Assembly: GCF_023065955.2 (NCBI RefSeq)
Contig: NW_026623008.1
Coordinates: 15,778,501 to 15,842,500, forward strand
Reading direction: 5' to 3'
From: Ursus arctos
Taxonomy: Eukaryota > Chordata > Mammalia > Carnivora > Ursidae
DNA length: 64,000 nt
Shown in pieces: positions 13,101 to 25,100 of the stretch. Every line of letters starts with the position of its first letter. Positions within the stretch are counted from its first letter, which is position 1. Below the pieces are notes generated by a model. That model ran no database searches and was not told where the DNA came from. It was given only the letters and a program-made list of their open reading frames with translations. Made by a program: the position numbers and the translations under genes.

Positions 13101-16100
13101 CAGGTTCCGACGAGGCTCACAAGCTAGGTGCCCACGTCCGAGGGCTCTGGGACCAGGCCCACGGGGAGCAGGGGCTCTAACGCCCACTTCAGGGGAGGAG
13201 GGAGAGCGCACTGCTGTTCATCGAACACCCACTGTGGGCGGTGCTCGGTGGCAGCCACTGCTTCCCGCTGTGTCCCCACCTCCAATCTCTGAGGTGGCAA
13301 TTATGATGCCCATTTTACGGATTCCAAAATGAAGGCTAAGAGGGTGACAAGACCAAGGTGACCCAGGTAGCAAGGGCCAGAGCTGAGGTGCGAACCCCTT
13401 CAAGCCCTGGGGGCTTTCCTCCTGCCTGTCCTCCTCCATGGCAGGTCGAAGGACAGGCTCTGTCGCATCTGAGGACAGACACTGTGTGATCTGGGCCAGG
13501 AGGCAAGGGAGCCGGACGCAAGCTGCAAGAACGCTCAGCAGGATGGGAGCGGAGCTGGGGAAAGGCCCTGTCAGGAAGAAGTGGTCCCTCTCAAGGGAAA
13601 GAGGTATGCATTAGCTGAACACCTGCTAAGTGCCAGGTATGTCTCAGATAGGTGACGTGACCAGCTCAGGGTCTCCTGGCTTGTAAGGGCAGAGAGCCTG
13701 AAGCCCAGGTCTGATAACCCCACGGCTGTGTTCTAACCACTGGCTCCCTGCCTGTCCCCCGTCTCCACTAGCTGACATCCTTGGCCAAAGAGAGCAAGTA
13801 TCCTGCTGCCCCTGACTCTGTAGTGAACCAGCCTCTCCACATCCCCCACCCCCCACCAGGGGCTCGGCCAGCATCCCTGGTCCGGGTTGGGTGAGTTTTC
13901 TGGGTCGTGGGGGTGAAGGCGCTGCTGCATCCTATAAGGGAAGCTGCACGAATTTGTCCAAAGAGGGATCAAAGGGGAAGGCCACCACTCTCCGGGACTC
14001 CGTTTTCTCATCTGTAATGTGGGGAGGGTACCACTGGCTCTGGCTAAGTTGAGGAACTGTTGTCAGAGCAAAAGGGGTCCTGTGTGTGCCAGAGATGGTC
14101 TGACCAGGGGTCTGAGGCAGTAGGGCAGGAACTGGCCATTTGTTTGCTGAACCAAGTGAATGTATGGAGAGCAAAAAGAGAAGTACACAGAAAGCCCTAC
14201 TAAAATATGGGGCATTTTAATGCCGATGGTAGTAAGCACAGCTCACTTCGATGGGACTTAGGACGGGGCTAAGCACTTTACTGACATTATTGCATTTATC
14301 CCCTCAGCAAGCCAATGGACTCCCATTTTATAGAGGAGGAAACTGAGGCACAGAGAGGCTAAGTCGCTTGCCTTGTGCCCAAGGTCATACAGCTAGTAAG
14401 AGGTGGAGCCGGAACTTGAACCTGGTTTTGCCTGACTTCAAAGCCCGTGCTAGACCCCATGTCTTTTTAAGCGGCTCAAGGACTAGACCTGAGCCCGGGG
14501 GGCGGAAGCCGCAGGGAGCCGGGGTCGCTCAGCCTCAGGGTGCCGGACAAAGCACGTCGGTGGGCTGCCTGCTGGTCGCCGAGCTTTCCTCCAGGGGCTG
14601 TGTGAGCAGCAAGTGGATTCGGTTTGCCAGGCTCGTGGGTTGGACCAGAGGGATGGTTCTCAAATCCGGCCGCGCGTCGGAACGTTTGCGGGGCTTGTGG
14701 GAAGCGCAGGCGCCTGGGCCTCCCTCCGGGCGGGGCTGGGTGGGCATCGGGGCTTTGGCACATTCCCAGGAGCGGCCGTGAAGCCAGCCTGGCGCTGGGC
14801 GGCCCTTCAGGGGAAGCTCTTGGCTAAGCACCGAGGGAGAGCTGATTCTGGAACCCACGTTCCTCCTCACGGCTGCATCAGCAGCCCCCCTGCTTCTAGC
14901 TTCTTCATCCAGAATTGGAGATCTAGAACCCCACAGAGGGCAGCTGCGAGGTAGCGTGACTTGACGTGGCTGGTGCAGCCCGCGCTCAGCCGGCCCCACT
15001 GTAGGTGTGACCGTGAGGACCGCTTTCCCCGGTAGCACAGGTGAGTAGCAGATGGGTGGTCTTGGGCTGAGGCAGTCCCACCCTCCCTTCCTCTCCCCAC
15101 GTTCCTCGCCCCCCGGGGGACCTCCTTGTCTTCTCTATCAGGCCCTGCCTAGGGGATGCACAGACCGGTAGGGTTGGGGCAGGAGCCTCCAGAGCGGAGA
15201 CAAGGGTGGGAAGATGGTCGAGGGGTGGTGGTGGGGGTGCCTCTGGAAGGGAGGGGGGCAGACTTGGCTCCTCAGCCCTGTCTGGGCGCTCCCCTTGCCT
15301 GGGCCAGCTGAGGAAAGGGCGGCCCCTGCGGAGCTAGGCCCACCTGGTGCTCTTGGCCTGCAGGGGGCGCCAAGAGCCCAGCCACTGGCAGGGGGCCAGG
15401 TCCATACTTGGGAGGCCTCGAGTGAGGGGACAAGGAGTTGGGCCTCAAGTTGGATCCTTTCCTGCTCAGACTCAGACCTGTCCTCTTGGATAAGGGTGGG
15501 GGCCCCTATTCCCTGATAGATATGGGGGCACAGATCTGGCCTGTACCCATCTCAGCCCCTGTTCCCACTGCATCCAGCTAAGGGGCCAGGTCAGGCCCTA
15601 CAGCTCCTGGCTCCTGGTGAAGGGAGGTGTTCAAGGGCAGGGGTTCTCTGGGTAGGGGAAGCAGGCTGGGGAGGCCTGGCTGAGCCACCAGCTCACGGTG
15701 TGACCTTGGGCAAGTCCCTGCCTACTCGGAGTCTATTCTCCTCGTGGGGATAATAAACTGGCCGGTCTTTGTAGCCTTTCCTACTGTCCGAGTGGCCGTC
15801 CTCCTTCTACAGATGGGGAGGCAGGTGTGTCCAAGCCTCAAAGGCCTCGGCAGAGCGGGGGACGGCCAGGCTGATAGACGGAGCCCCTACCGTTGAATGA
15901 GAAATGAAGTGGACCAGAAGGGCTGCCCACCCCTCTCTCCTAGCTTCAGACTCAGAGAGGGGAGGCTGCCTGGAATAACAGTAGTAGGGCTTTAGGGGTG
16001 AGCTGCCGGGCTGCCATGGCCGTGAGTCACTGGGACAGCTTCCAGGAAGAAGCTGAGAACCCTCTTCCGCTGAGGAGCGTGCCTGCCCCCGCGGCTGGCA

Positions 16101-19100
16101 CCCGTGCCACCCCCCGGCCCCTGCCTTCATCTGGCCCAACAGCTGTCCCCGTCCAGGCCACAGGAGGCACAGCTCCACCCCACCCCAAATCGCCCAGATC
16201 CCAGGGTCTTGCCTGGGAAGGGCTGGCTGCTGCGGTCGGACATGCAGCTGGGAATGGGGTGGAGAGAGTGGGGACCCCAGGCCCTTGCCCTCACTGCTTG
16301 CTTGTTCGGGTGCCTGGCCTCATTTTACAGAGGAGTGAACCTAAGCCCAGAGAGGTGGAGTGCCTTGCCCAAAGTCACACAGCCAGTGAGGGACTGGGAG
16401 CTCCGTCTCCCCTGTACCCCGGCTGTGGTCCTGCCCTACCTGACAGCTGTGCGAGCTGACACCACCTTCAGTGTCACATCCTGCCCGTGGCCTCCTCGGG
16501 GCCTGGCACAGGGCGAGGCACACAGGTGTTCAGTCAATGTCTGCAGCGTGGTGGAGGGCTCTGTCCCCCTCTGTTGCCTCCTGGCAGAGTCCTCAGGGTA
16601 GGGAAGACAGGGGGTAAGGGAGTACGAGGGGGACTGCCTTTGCCTACCAGCCTGCACAGGGTTTGGAGACGGTTAGGGGTCAGGCCCAACTGGCCCTGGG
16701 GGCCTCAGGAGTCCCCTTCCTGCCCCCTAAGGTGGCTCAGCCTTTCCCCCAGAGACACGTGTGCCACTCTATGACCCTGGAGCTGGGCCGGGCTCGAACG
16801 CTGGCTGCACAAGCCATTTCTGGGGAGCCCGAGAGCCTCCCAGGCATGATCGGTGTTGGCTGGGGCCGGGCCGGGCTGCCCAGGCCTGCAGAGGGCCTCA
16901 ACCATCGCTGCTTCTTCTCTCGTTCTGGTCGCCTTGCCCCAACTTAGGCTTCTTCCTGCCACTGCTCAGTACAGGCTTAGCCATTTGCCACCTGCTGCCC
17001 CAGCCACCCAGGACTCCAGCCACAGCCCTGCCATCGATCAGGTTACCCCGGCAGCCCGAGCCGCCCCGGCTGCCGCTGCCAGCCAGCTTGTGCCCCCATC
17101 TTCTCAACCGGGGGCTGCAGGTCCTGCTGGCTCCTCCCAGGAGGCCCTCCCCGCCGGCCCGTGCAGCAGCCTGCAAGGCTGGAGGGCCCTGGCCCTGCCA
17201 GGGAGATCAGATCCTCTCGGCCACCTGCTGTTTTCATTAGAAACTAAAATTAGCTGGGCTTGTCCCAAGCTTTTCCAGGTTTGCTTGCTTTTAAAAAAAT
17301 ATACAAATTCCTAGAGGAAAATCCGCACCTCTTCGACTCCTCTCCAGCTCTTACTCTGCGCGTCTAGAGGAGAGGGGACGGGAAATAGCTGGAGCGTTTG
17401 GGAGGCCGAGCAGATCAGTGTCCAGGTGGGGGCTGGGACGCCAGCCCAGGCCTCTCTGCCCCCTCCCTCTGGCCTCCCTGCCTGCCCGGGCCACATTTAG
17501 AGCCTCCTCAGGAGTGGCAGTGCCTGGGACACCGGGGAGGAAGGAGGCCAAGCGGGCAGGAGGAGGAGCCGGAAGGAGCCGTGGTGCCTGCCTAACAGCC
17601 AGCCGCCTGGGGAGATAGGGCACGCGCACCACAGACCCCACCCAGGACCGCGTTCTCCCCCGGGGGTGGTCAGTGTCCGCTTCCCCAGGTCGTCACCACA
17701 CCCCTCAACTCTTCTCGGCCCTTCGGACGCTTCTGCATCCACGGTCTCTGAATCCTGCTGCCCACTCCCCGACGTGGCCCCGTCACGGAGACCTATCCTT
17801 CCGCACGGTCCACAGGGTGGTGCACTGTGCGAGAGAAATGGCAGACTGGGTCAGAATCCCGGCTGTGTGTTCCCGGAGGCAAGTTAGTGAGCGTCTCTGG
17901 CCTCAGGGTCTTCATCTGTAGAATGGGGAGAATAATAGGTCTGGGCTCAGGAGCCTTAAGCGGATTAAATGTTCACACAGGAGACACTGCTCCCTGTTGG
18001 CACCTTATTATGTTAGATTATCACGATGGCCTGCATTAAGATGTTTAACTCCATCATCGGTATCACCATCACCACCGCCGCTGCCCCCTCGAAGCCCCTT
18101 CCCAGTCCCTTGAGCTGGGCCCCCTGCTGGACCGCAGACCAGTCCTGCTCATTGGTCTTCTCTGGCTCGGCTCCCTCAGCTCTCGTCGACCTGGGTTCGC
18201 CAGCCCAAGGGAAGGACACACTCCCATGGGGAACGATGGGTCCCTTCAGCCTCCACCCAACTGCAGAGCTTGGACGGAATCTCCAGATGGAGCCCGCAGA
18301 GCTAGAGGACGTGTGCCAGCGACTCGGGCCCATCGGACGGACCCTCCAGGGACCAGGAGTCCGAGAGGTGCGACGGGGGATGGGTGCTGTTAGGAGATCA
18401 GAGGCTGGGACACTGGGGTGAAGAGACCAGGGACAGCGGGGCTCAGAACGGGCTCGGTGTGCCTGGGGGACTTGGGAACCCTTTGCGGGATGAGATGGAC
18501 TGGACGGGAGGGACCTTGCGTCCCCTGTCACCTGTGCTCTTCAGACAGCAGTCACGTGCTTGAATACACCCCTACTGCAGCCGTGCAGGCTTGGCCGGGG
18601 GGATGGCAGCCCCTCCTTGTTAGAGATGAGGTTCCAGGAGGCATGAGTTCCAGGCCACGCAGCCAGTCAGGTCATTGTGGCCGCTAAGCCCGGGCAGGCG
18701 GATCAGGTTCCGGAGACGGTGCCGCGTACCCGGGGCCTGACGGTTTGGCAGTGACAATGATTTGAGGAAGGTGGCTTCGTTCTCCCATTGCTGAGTCCTG
18801 CTGCCGTCCCAGGGCGTCCCTGGACTCCAGCGGAGGCGTCCGCACCGCTCTCAGGAGCGAGGGGTACTCAGGAGGGAGGTGTCTCAGTGGCCGTGGGGCT
18901 GCCTCGATGGCACGTGGGCCTGTGGTCTCAGCAGCCGTGGAAGGAGTGGCTGCCACTGGCCTGAGACCTCTGGAGGGGCAGCTGGGGAGGATGGGCCGGC
19001 CTCGGAGACACAGCGGTTGTGGGGTGGTGGGTGCAGTCTCTCCTCCACCTTCTCCCCAGCCCTGGCAGAACTCCGGAGTCCTCAATGCTCAGCTCAGGTC

Positions 19101-22100
19101 CCAAGGACCTTTCCTCAGTTCAGCGGAATGCCAGCCTTTTCTGGAACCCAAGCCCCACTCCTATAGCCCAGGGCACTAGTCCCCTTCTCCCCGTCTCCCG
19201 GGATCCCTAGCTTCCTTTGCTCCCCAACCTCAGAAGCCTCAGCAACCCCATTTTTAAAAATCTTCTTGCTTCCAGTTTCCATTATGTCCCGTAGCCTGGC
19301 ACCCCAGCTCCCTACATGTCATTCCTGAGGGCTCCATGCCTCCTCTCTTCCTGCATGGGAGACCCTCTCCCATCTCATACCATGTGTTCCTGGGGAGCGG
19401 GTGGCTGACTCGGGGCCAGGAAGTAGCCACTCAGACCTGAGCCTGGATGGCCCCAGAGCTCGCCAGAACGTAAGACTTTACCTTCTCTCTGTGGGGCAAG
19501 TGAGATGGTGGGGGTGAGTGGGTGTCAAATTTAGGGCACGTCCTGACCTTGCCCCCTCATTGGGCAGCAGAGAGCTTCTCCCTTGCAAAGAAAGACCCAC
19601 CCAACTCTTGTCCCCAGAGCGCCTCTCTTGCCCCTAGAGCCACTGACCCTCCCTGGCTTGGCTGAGGGAGCCCGGGGGGCGGGAGCAAGGTGGGGGGGAG
19701 TGTAAAACCCAGCTGAGCCGTCCAGGGCAGGCCCTGGCTTCCCGGAGTGGGGCTCCTGTTCTGGCGGCTCCAGGTTTCTAGTGGGTTCCTTGGCATTGGT
19801 GGATCCCTTGGCTTTGGTGGATCCCTTCTGAAGGCCCCGTTCTGGGAGAGCCTGTGGTCAAACCTGCACCCCTATCCCAACGAGGGAGCTAGGACAACTT
19901 TGGTTCCTTCCTTGTTCCATTGTTCATAACCTCCCACAGAGGATGACTGGTGAGGGTGTGGGGCTGCAGGGCAAGTTCTGGGAAGACAGTCAGGAGACCT
20001 GGGCTGGAGTTCCAGCTCTATCACTAGTGTGCTGTGTGACCCCACGTGCCTAGCACAGTGCCTGGCAGGGTAGGTCTCGACAAGTGAGCGTTTGACAGGA
20101 TTGAATGGGGCTTTACCAGGCATGCCCCTGCTTAGAGTTTCAATGTGTTGAAATGGATAATCTCCAGGGACCCTCTGAACTCTGATGGCTGTGACTTGGT
20201 CCTCTGTGCCTGGGGTGCCAGGACTGCTAGGCACCCCGCTGTCGCCAGCCCTCGGGGAAGAGTTCCTGGAACCCAACTTGCCATGATAGGTCCTGGGTGT
20301 GAGCAGAGGGAGGAATAGGGTCCGAAAGGACCATCCAGGAGTCACCGCAGGAAGAGGCCCCTGGAGTTTCTGGAAATTTCCCGCTGCTTCTAATGGGCCT
20401 CTCCAAAGTTCTCCTGTGAGCTGTGAGCGGCTGGCTGTTGGGAGGCTCCTTCCTGCTCTGAACACATCCCTCCCTCCTCCTACCCACCTTCCTCCCCTCT
20501 CTGCTCAGACCAGGTCCCCTCCATGGCGGCGGGGTTCGTGACTTGGTCAGGGGAACTTTAGAACACAGTCTGGTTTCAAGTTTGCCAGGAGATGGGGGAG
20601 GTGGAGAGGGGTTTAGATGGGGAAGGGGGAGCTGATGGGGTCACGGCAGGGAGCGAGCCTTCTCCTGGGTTTGGCTGAATCACGGAAGACGCAGTTCGGG
20701 ACTCAGAGATAAAAGCTGGCAACTCCTGTGGACATCTGGACCGCAACCGTGGGGTCCCAGCTTCATCTTCCAGCTGAGCTTGCTGAGCTCACGGGCGGCG
20801 GCTTGGCTGAGCTCCTCTGAGCGGGGCTGACCAGAGGGGCCAGTGCCAGGCAGCTGTCCCCCCCTTCCGTGGCTCCCCCAGCCAGCCCTGTGCCCCGTTG
20901 GCTCAGGCCAAGCCCTTCTTCCCAGAGGGAGGAACACGAAAAGGAGGCTTGGCGTAAATGCTCAGCTTTACAAACGCACCCACAGGGCCCAAGCTGGGCG
21001 AGTTTCAACAGGTTTGGGGAACACTGTCTTGTCAGAGGCTTGCTGAGTTGCTCAATTGCTAATCCAGGGCTGAGGGAAGAAAGTCAAGCCATAGCAGACA
21101 GCTGGGTGGTTACCGCCGCTTGAGTAAACCCCTCGGGCAGAGCCTGGTCTCGGGGCCCTGTCATGGAGGGTGAGGGGAAGGAAGGGCCTAGCCAGGCTCC
21201 AGGGGGTGCGCCCTGGCAGAGCAGCTGGGGGTCTCCAGAACAGCAGCCCTGCGGGTGACAGCCGCACGTCCCGACACCCACCCTGGCCCCTCTTAGCATC
21301 ACCTGAGACTCAGGGCGGTAGGGTGGAGCTTCCCTTGTACCCGAGGTCTCTAAGGTAGGGCACCCTTTGACAAAAACTTAAAACCCTCTGCAGTGAACAA
21401 GCCCTCCCTTCCTTTCTCCGCCACAGCCTTGGCCTTCAGGTGTTTATAACCTCGTGGAAGGATGGACCACACTATTGGACCATAGTTACATAGAATACAA
21501 AACAGTCCTACGGCAGGGGATAAAAACCAGGAGATCGGGACATGTGGGAGCAAGTCAAGTTCAAGTCCTGCTTCTGATTTGCATAATGTCTTTGGGGAAG
21601 TCACTGCACTTCTGGGCCTCTGAAGTGGGGCTGAAATGAATAGACTCCTTCCTTCAAAAGTAGGAGGGGGGTTATGCGGTTCTAATAGGGTCATGGGTGT
21701 GAAAGTGCTTTGTAAACCACTGACTCTCAGTGAGGGGTATCCTTCCCCACCAGGGACATTTGGCTACGTTTAGAGCACCTGGCTGTGCTCCTGGCATCTA
21801 ACAGGTAGAGGCCAGGGATGCTACGGAACGTTCCACAATGCACAGGACAGGCCCAAAATATCAATGGAGCATTTTAGGAGATTCTGGTGTAAACTATAAA
21901 GGGCTGTGGACATATTAGTGATGGTCCAATGCCCAGAGCCAGGGGATGAGCTCCAAGGAGCGGGGTTTCCTATTTAGAAGAGAGGGAGGGATCCTTTGTA
22001 GCTGGGGTTTGGGGGGCACTTCCTGGGGGAGCTGGGCCACACCTTTACCTGTGGGGTTGCGCACTGCACATCTGGGCTGGCTCTGCCCACACCTGGCCCA

Positions 22101-25100
22101 GCGAGCTGCACCCAGAGCGCCCCGCCTCACCCTGCCCATGGTCAAGGGAGTCACTCCCTCCACCCCCCTGGCTGAGCACGTAAGCACACGGGAACTTGGA
22201 CGGGAGACGCACACCTGCGGGGAGTCAGAGCCGGTGAGGGTGAGGTGCCGCCCCCAGCCGCCCTGAAGGGCGCTCCCAGACAAAACTCTCTGGCCACCAG
22301 GATTTGCTGGGCTGGACCTCCCTGGCTTTCTGAGGCTTGGGCGGGCGCCCTGGTTGAAGAGCAGGGAGGCGGTCTGTGTAAGAGTACAGGATCCCCACGG
22401 AACGGTTTGGGGTACACAGGGCTTGGGAGCAGCAGCCTGTCATCCCTTGAAACAAGGACACAGCTTCCCCATCTCAGCATTTCCATCCGCGTGCCTGGCA
22501 CTGGGCTCAGCACGCTGTACGCGTGCGCTCACGCTTGCATCGTAACTGCCCAGCGGCGGGCGCCACTTAACCCGAGGAGGAACCTGCCTGCGGTCACTCA
22601 GCCCGTCAGTGGCGGACCCAGGATGGCACTGCGGGCTGTCTTGGAGACGCGGCTCTCGGGCACTCTGCTGGACTATCTCCGAGCGCAACACAGCCTCCTC
22701 GCCCTCACTGGCGGGCCTCTGCGGGGGCCCCGCTCACCGCACTGCCTTCCTTCAGGAAATCCGCAATAATGAAACTGTAGCTGATCTATTCCGACTCTCC
22801 CCAGTACTTCCATTTGGAGTCCAGAGCGATCTGCAGAGGGCTGGGGCCCAGGGGGCAGGAGAGGCTCACCCAGCACCGGCCAGCCTGCGAGGGGCAGAGC
22901 AGGGACTCTCAACTCCCAGCACAACCCGTGTCGGAGGGAACGTTCAGGGCCATTTCGGAGCCCATCTGGGCCTTCCACCGATGGACTGTTTTCAACCATC
23001 CGTCCCTCCGTCACTGGTGGGAGTTGCCACAAGCTGTCAGCTCGCCCGGGGTGCCAGACACAAGTCTAATCAACGGCTTCCAGCTTCTCTGGGCTTGCCC
23101 AGGCCCCAGGCTGTGGAGCCCTCCCCACTCCAGGCTCCGACCGGCCCAACAGCTGCACGCAGCGGGACACCTGGCCTCCCCGCCAGGCCACCCGCCCTCC
23201 CGAGACAACAGACAGCACCGTCTCTTGCAACCGACCAGCCAGCCGACCCTGGACGGAAGCCTAACTGCAGGTACTGGAACGGGAAAGGACACCCGGGCCC
23301 GGCCCCTCTGAGAACACAGCCTGCCATCCTCTCAGGGCCAGGCCTCTGTGGTGACTCACACGTGAAGAGATAATGGCAGCCACCACGCCTGGATGGACAT
23401 CTGCCTGCCTGAAGCTTTTCCTTCTAGAGGCAGCTTTTGGGTCAGATGCCCCTGCCATTTACTAGCTAGGTGACTTTGGGCAATGACCTCTGTGATCCCC
23501 CCATCTTCCCATCTGTGGAATGGGATTCCGATGCTGTCAGGATTTAGAGAGTACGGCGGGAACTCCTGTAACGATTACTATTACTGTCATGATTCTGCCA
23601 CCTTCAGGCCAAGTCCCCTCTGGGACTGCTGCAGGTCACACCGAACCCTTCCGCTGACGGCAGTTGCGTGCACCCTGTCCCACGCACCCGTGGTTTTGCT
23701 TTTATCCTGTCTTTCCAGACCCTAAGGTCCTTGGGGGCCTGGCTGTGATGCTTCGTTCCCTCCGAGCTGGCTCAGTCCCTGTTCCAGGGACAGAGGTTGC
23801 TAAACACAAGGCAGATGACCCGGTCTTGGAATGTGCCCAGAGATCTCTTCTCCATCACTGCCTCTCTGGCTTGGTAGGGGTCTCAGGAAGCCCCTTACTC
23901 GTCCTGTCTTGGGCCGTGCAGAGACCCTTGGCTTGGTGCCCGGGGTGGAGCAGGAGCGAGCTGGGTCATCCAGAGACCGGCTTCGTGGCAACTTGAACCA
24001 TCACTACTGCAGAGAACAGGTTTGCCAACCTCCCTGCTCCCTCCGGGCCGCCCCTCCTCACCCCGCCCCCTCGACGCCAGCACGAGAACTGAGCTGTTGG
24101 AATTCCCCATGGTTGGCGTGACCCAAAGCTAGGGCTGCCTCCCTGGCTGGGATTTCGGGCTTAGAGGTGGCTGAGGGTGTGGGTGGTGATGCGACCTGGG
24201 CCACACTGGCTCAACTTGGGGACAGCTTCAGGGAAGGGGGTATGCCACTGCCGGGGAATCAGCCTCTGGGCTCAGTTCTCTGCTCTGAGGTTGGGCCAGT
24301 AGCTTCCCTTCCTGGGGCCTCAGTTTCCTCATCTGTAAAAGGAGCTCAAACACTAGATGCTTTCGAAAGATGTTTCACTGTGGCTGTTGCTCTCTTCCCT
24401 GAGACCTGGGTTGGATGCTGCAGCTGCCACTTCTTTCTCTGCCTTTTCATAGCCCAGGGCACTGGGTGGATCAGACCTCATCCTTGTTCTTCTTGACGCT
24501 CACGCTCACTTTGGAGACCCTGGCTCGGAACCCCTGCTTTCAAGGGTCAGCTCCAGGGACCCCAGACCTCCCAAGTCCAAATCAGCTCCCCTCCTCAGCT
24601 TGGCGACCTCGTCCTCGCTCAGGGGGATGGCCTGTGGGGGTCGTGGGACGAGGCGGTGGTGCCCCGGTTTCAGTACTCTTTGCCACTGCCCCTGAAGTGT
24701 TAATCAAATTAAGCCTCCAAGAAAAACAAAAGCTCCGCAGCCACTTCGGGCTGCCTTGGAGTCCTCGCTCTCCCAACAGCTGGGAGAATTCCACATCACC
24801 TCGGTCCCCCAAGCCCTGGGTGGCTCTGACCCCAACAAACACACTCCTTCCAGCCTGCAGGGCCCCGGCTGGCCGCAATGACCTCATAGCAACAGCCATT
24901 GGACACTCGGGGCAATTTCATGGGAGATATTTGTTCTTTAGTCTTGATGCAGAGAGAATTTTTTCCTCTCCCGCTGTCTCCATGGAAACCCCAGCTACAC
25001 TGTTGGCTATCCCCCTTCCCACCTCATGCTTTTCAGATCAATACTGGAGCTTGGCTCCCCACTGGCTGCCCACAGCGGATGGGGGCAGAGCTCTGGGCAG

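Noticed and set aside
22609..23373. A 254-codon plus-strand frame in intron 1
   Set aside because: It starts at the edge of a MIR, has no recognisable domain and lies in GC-rich intron sequence where chance frames are common.
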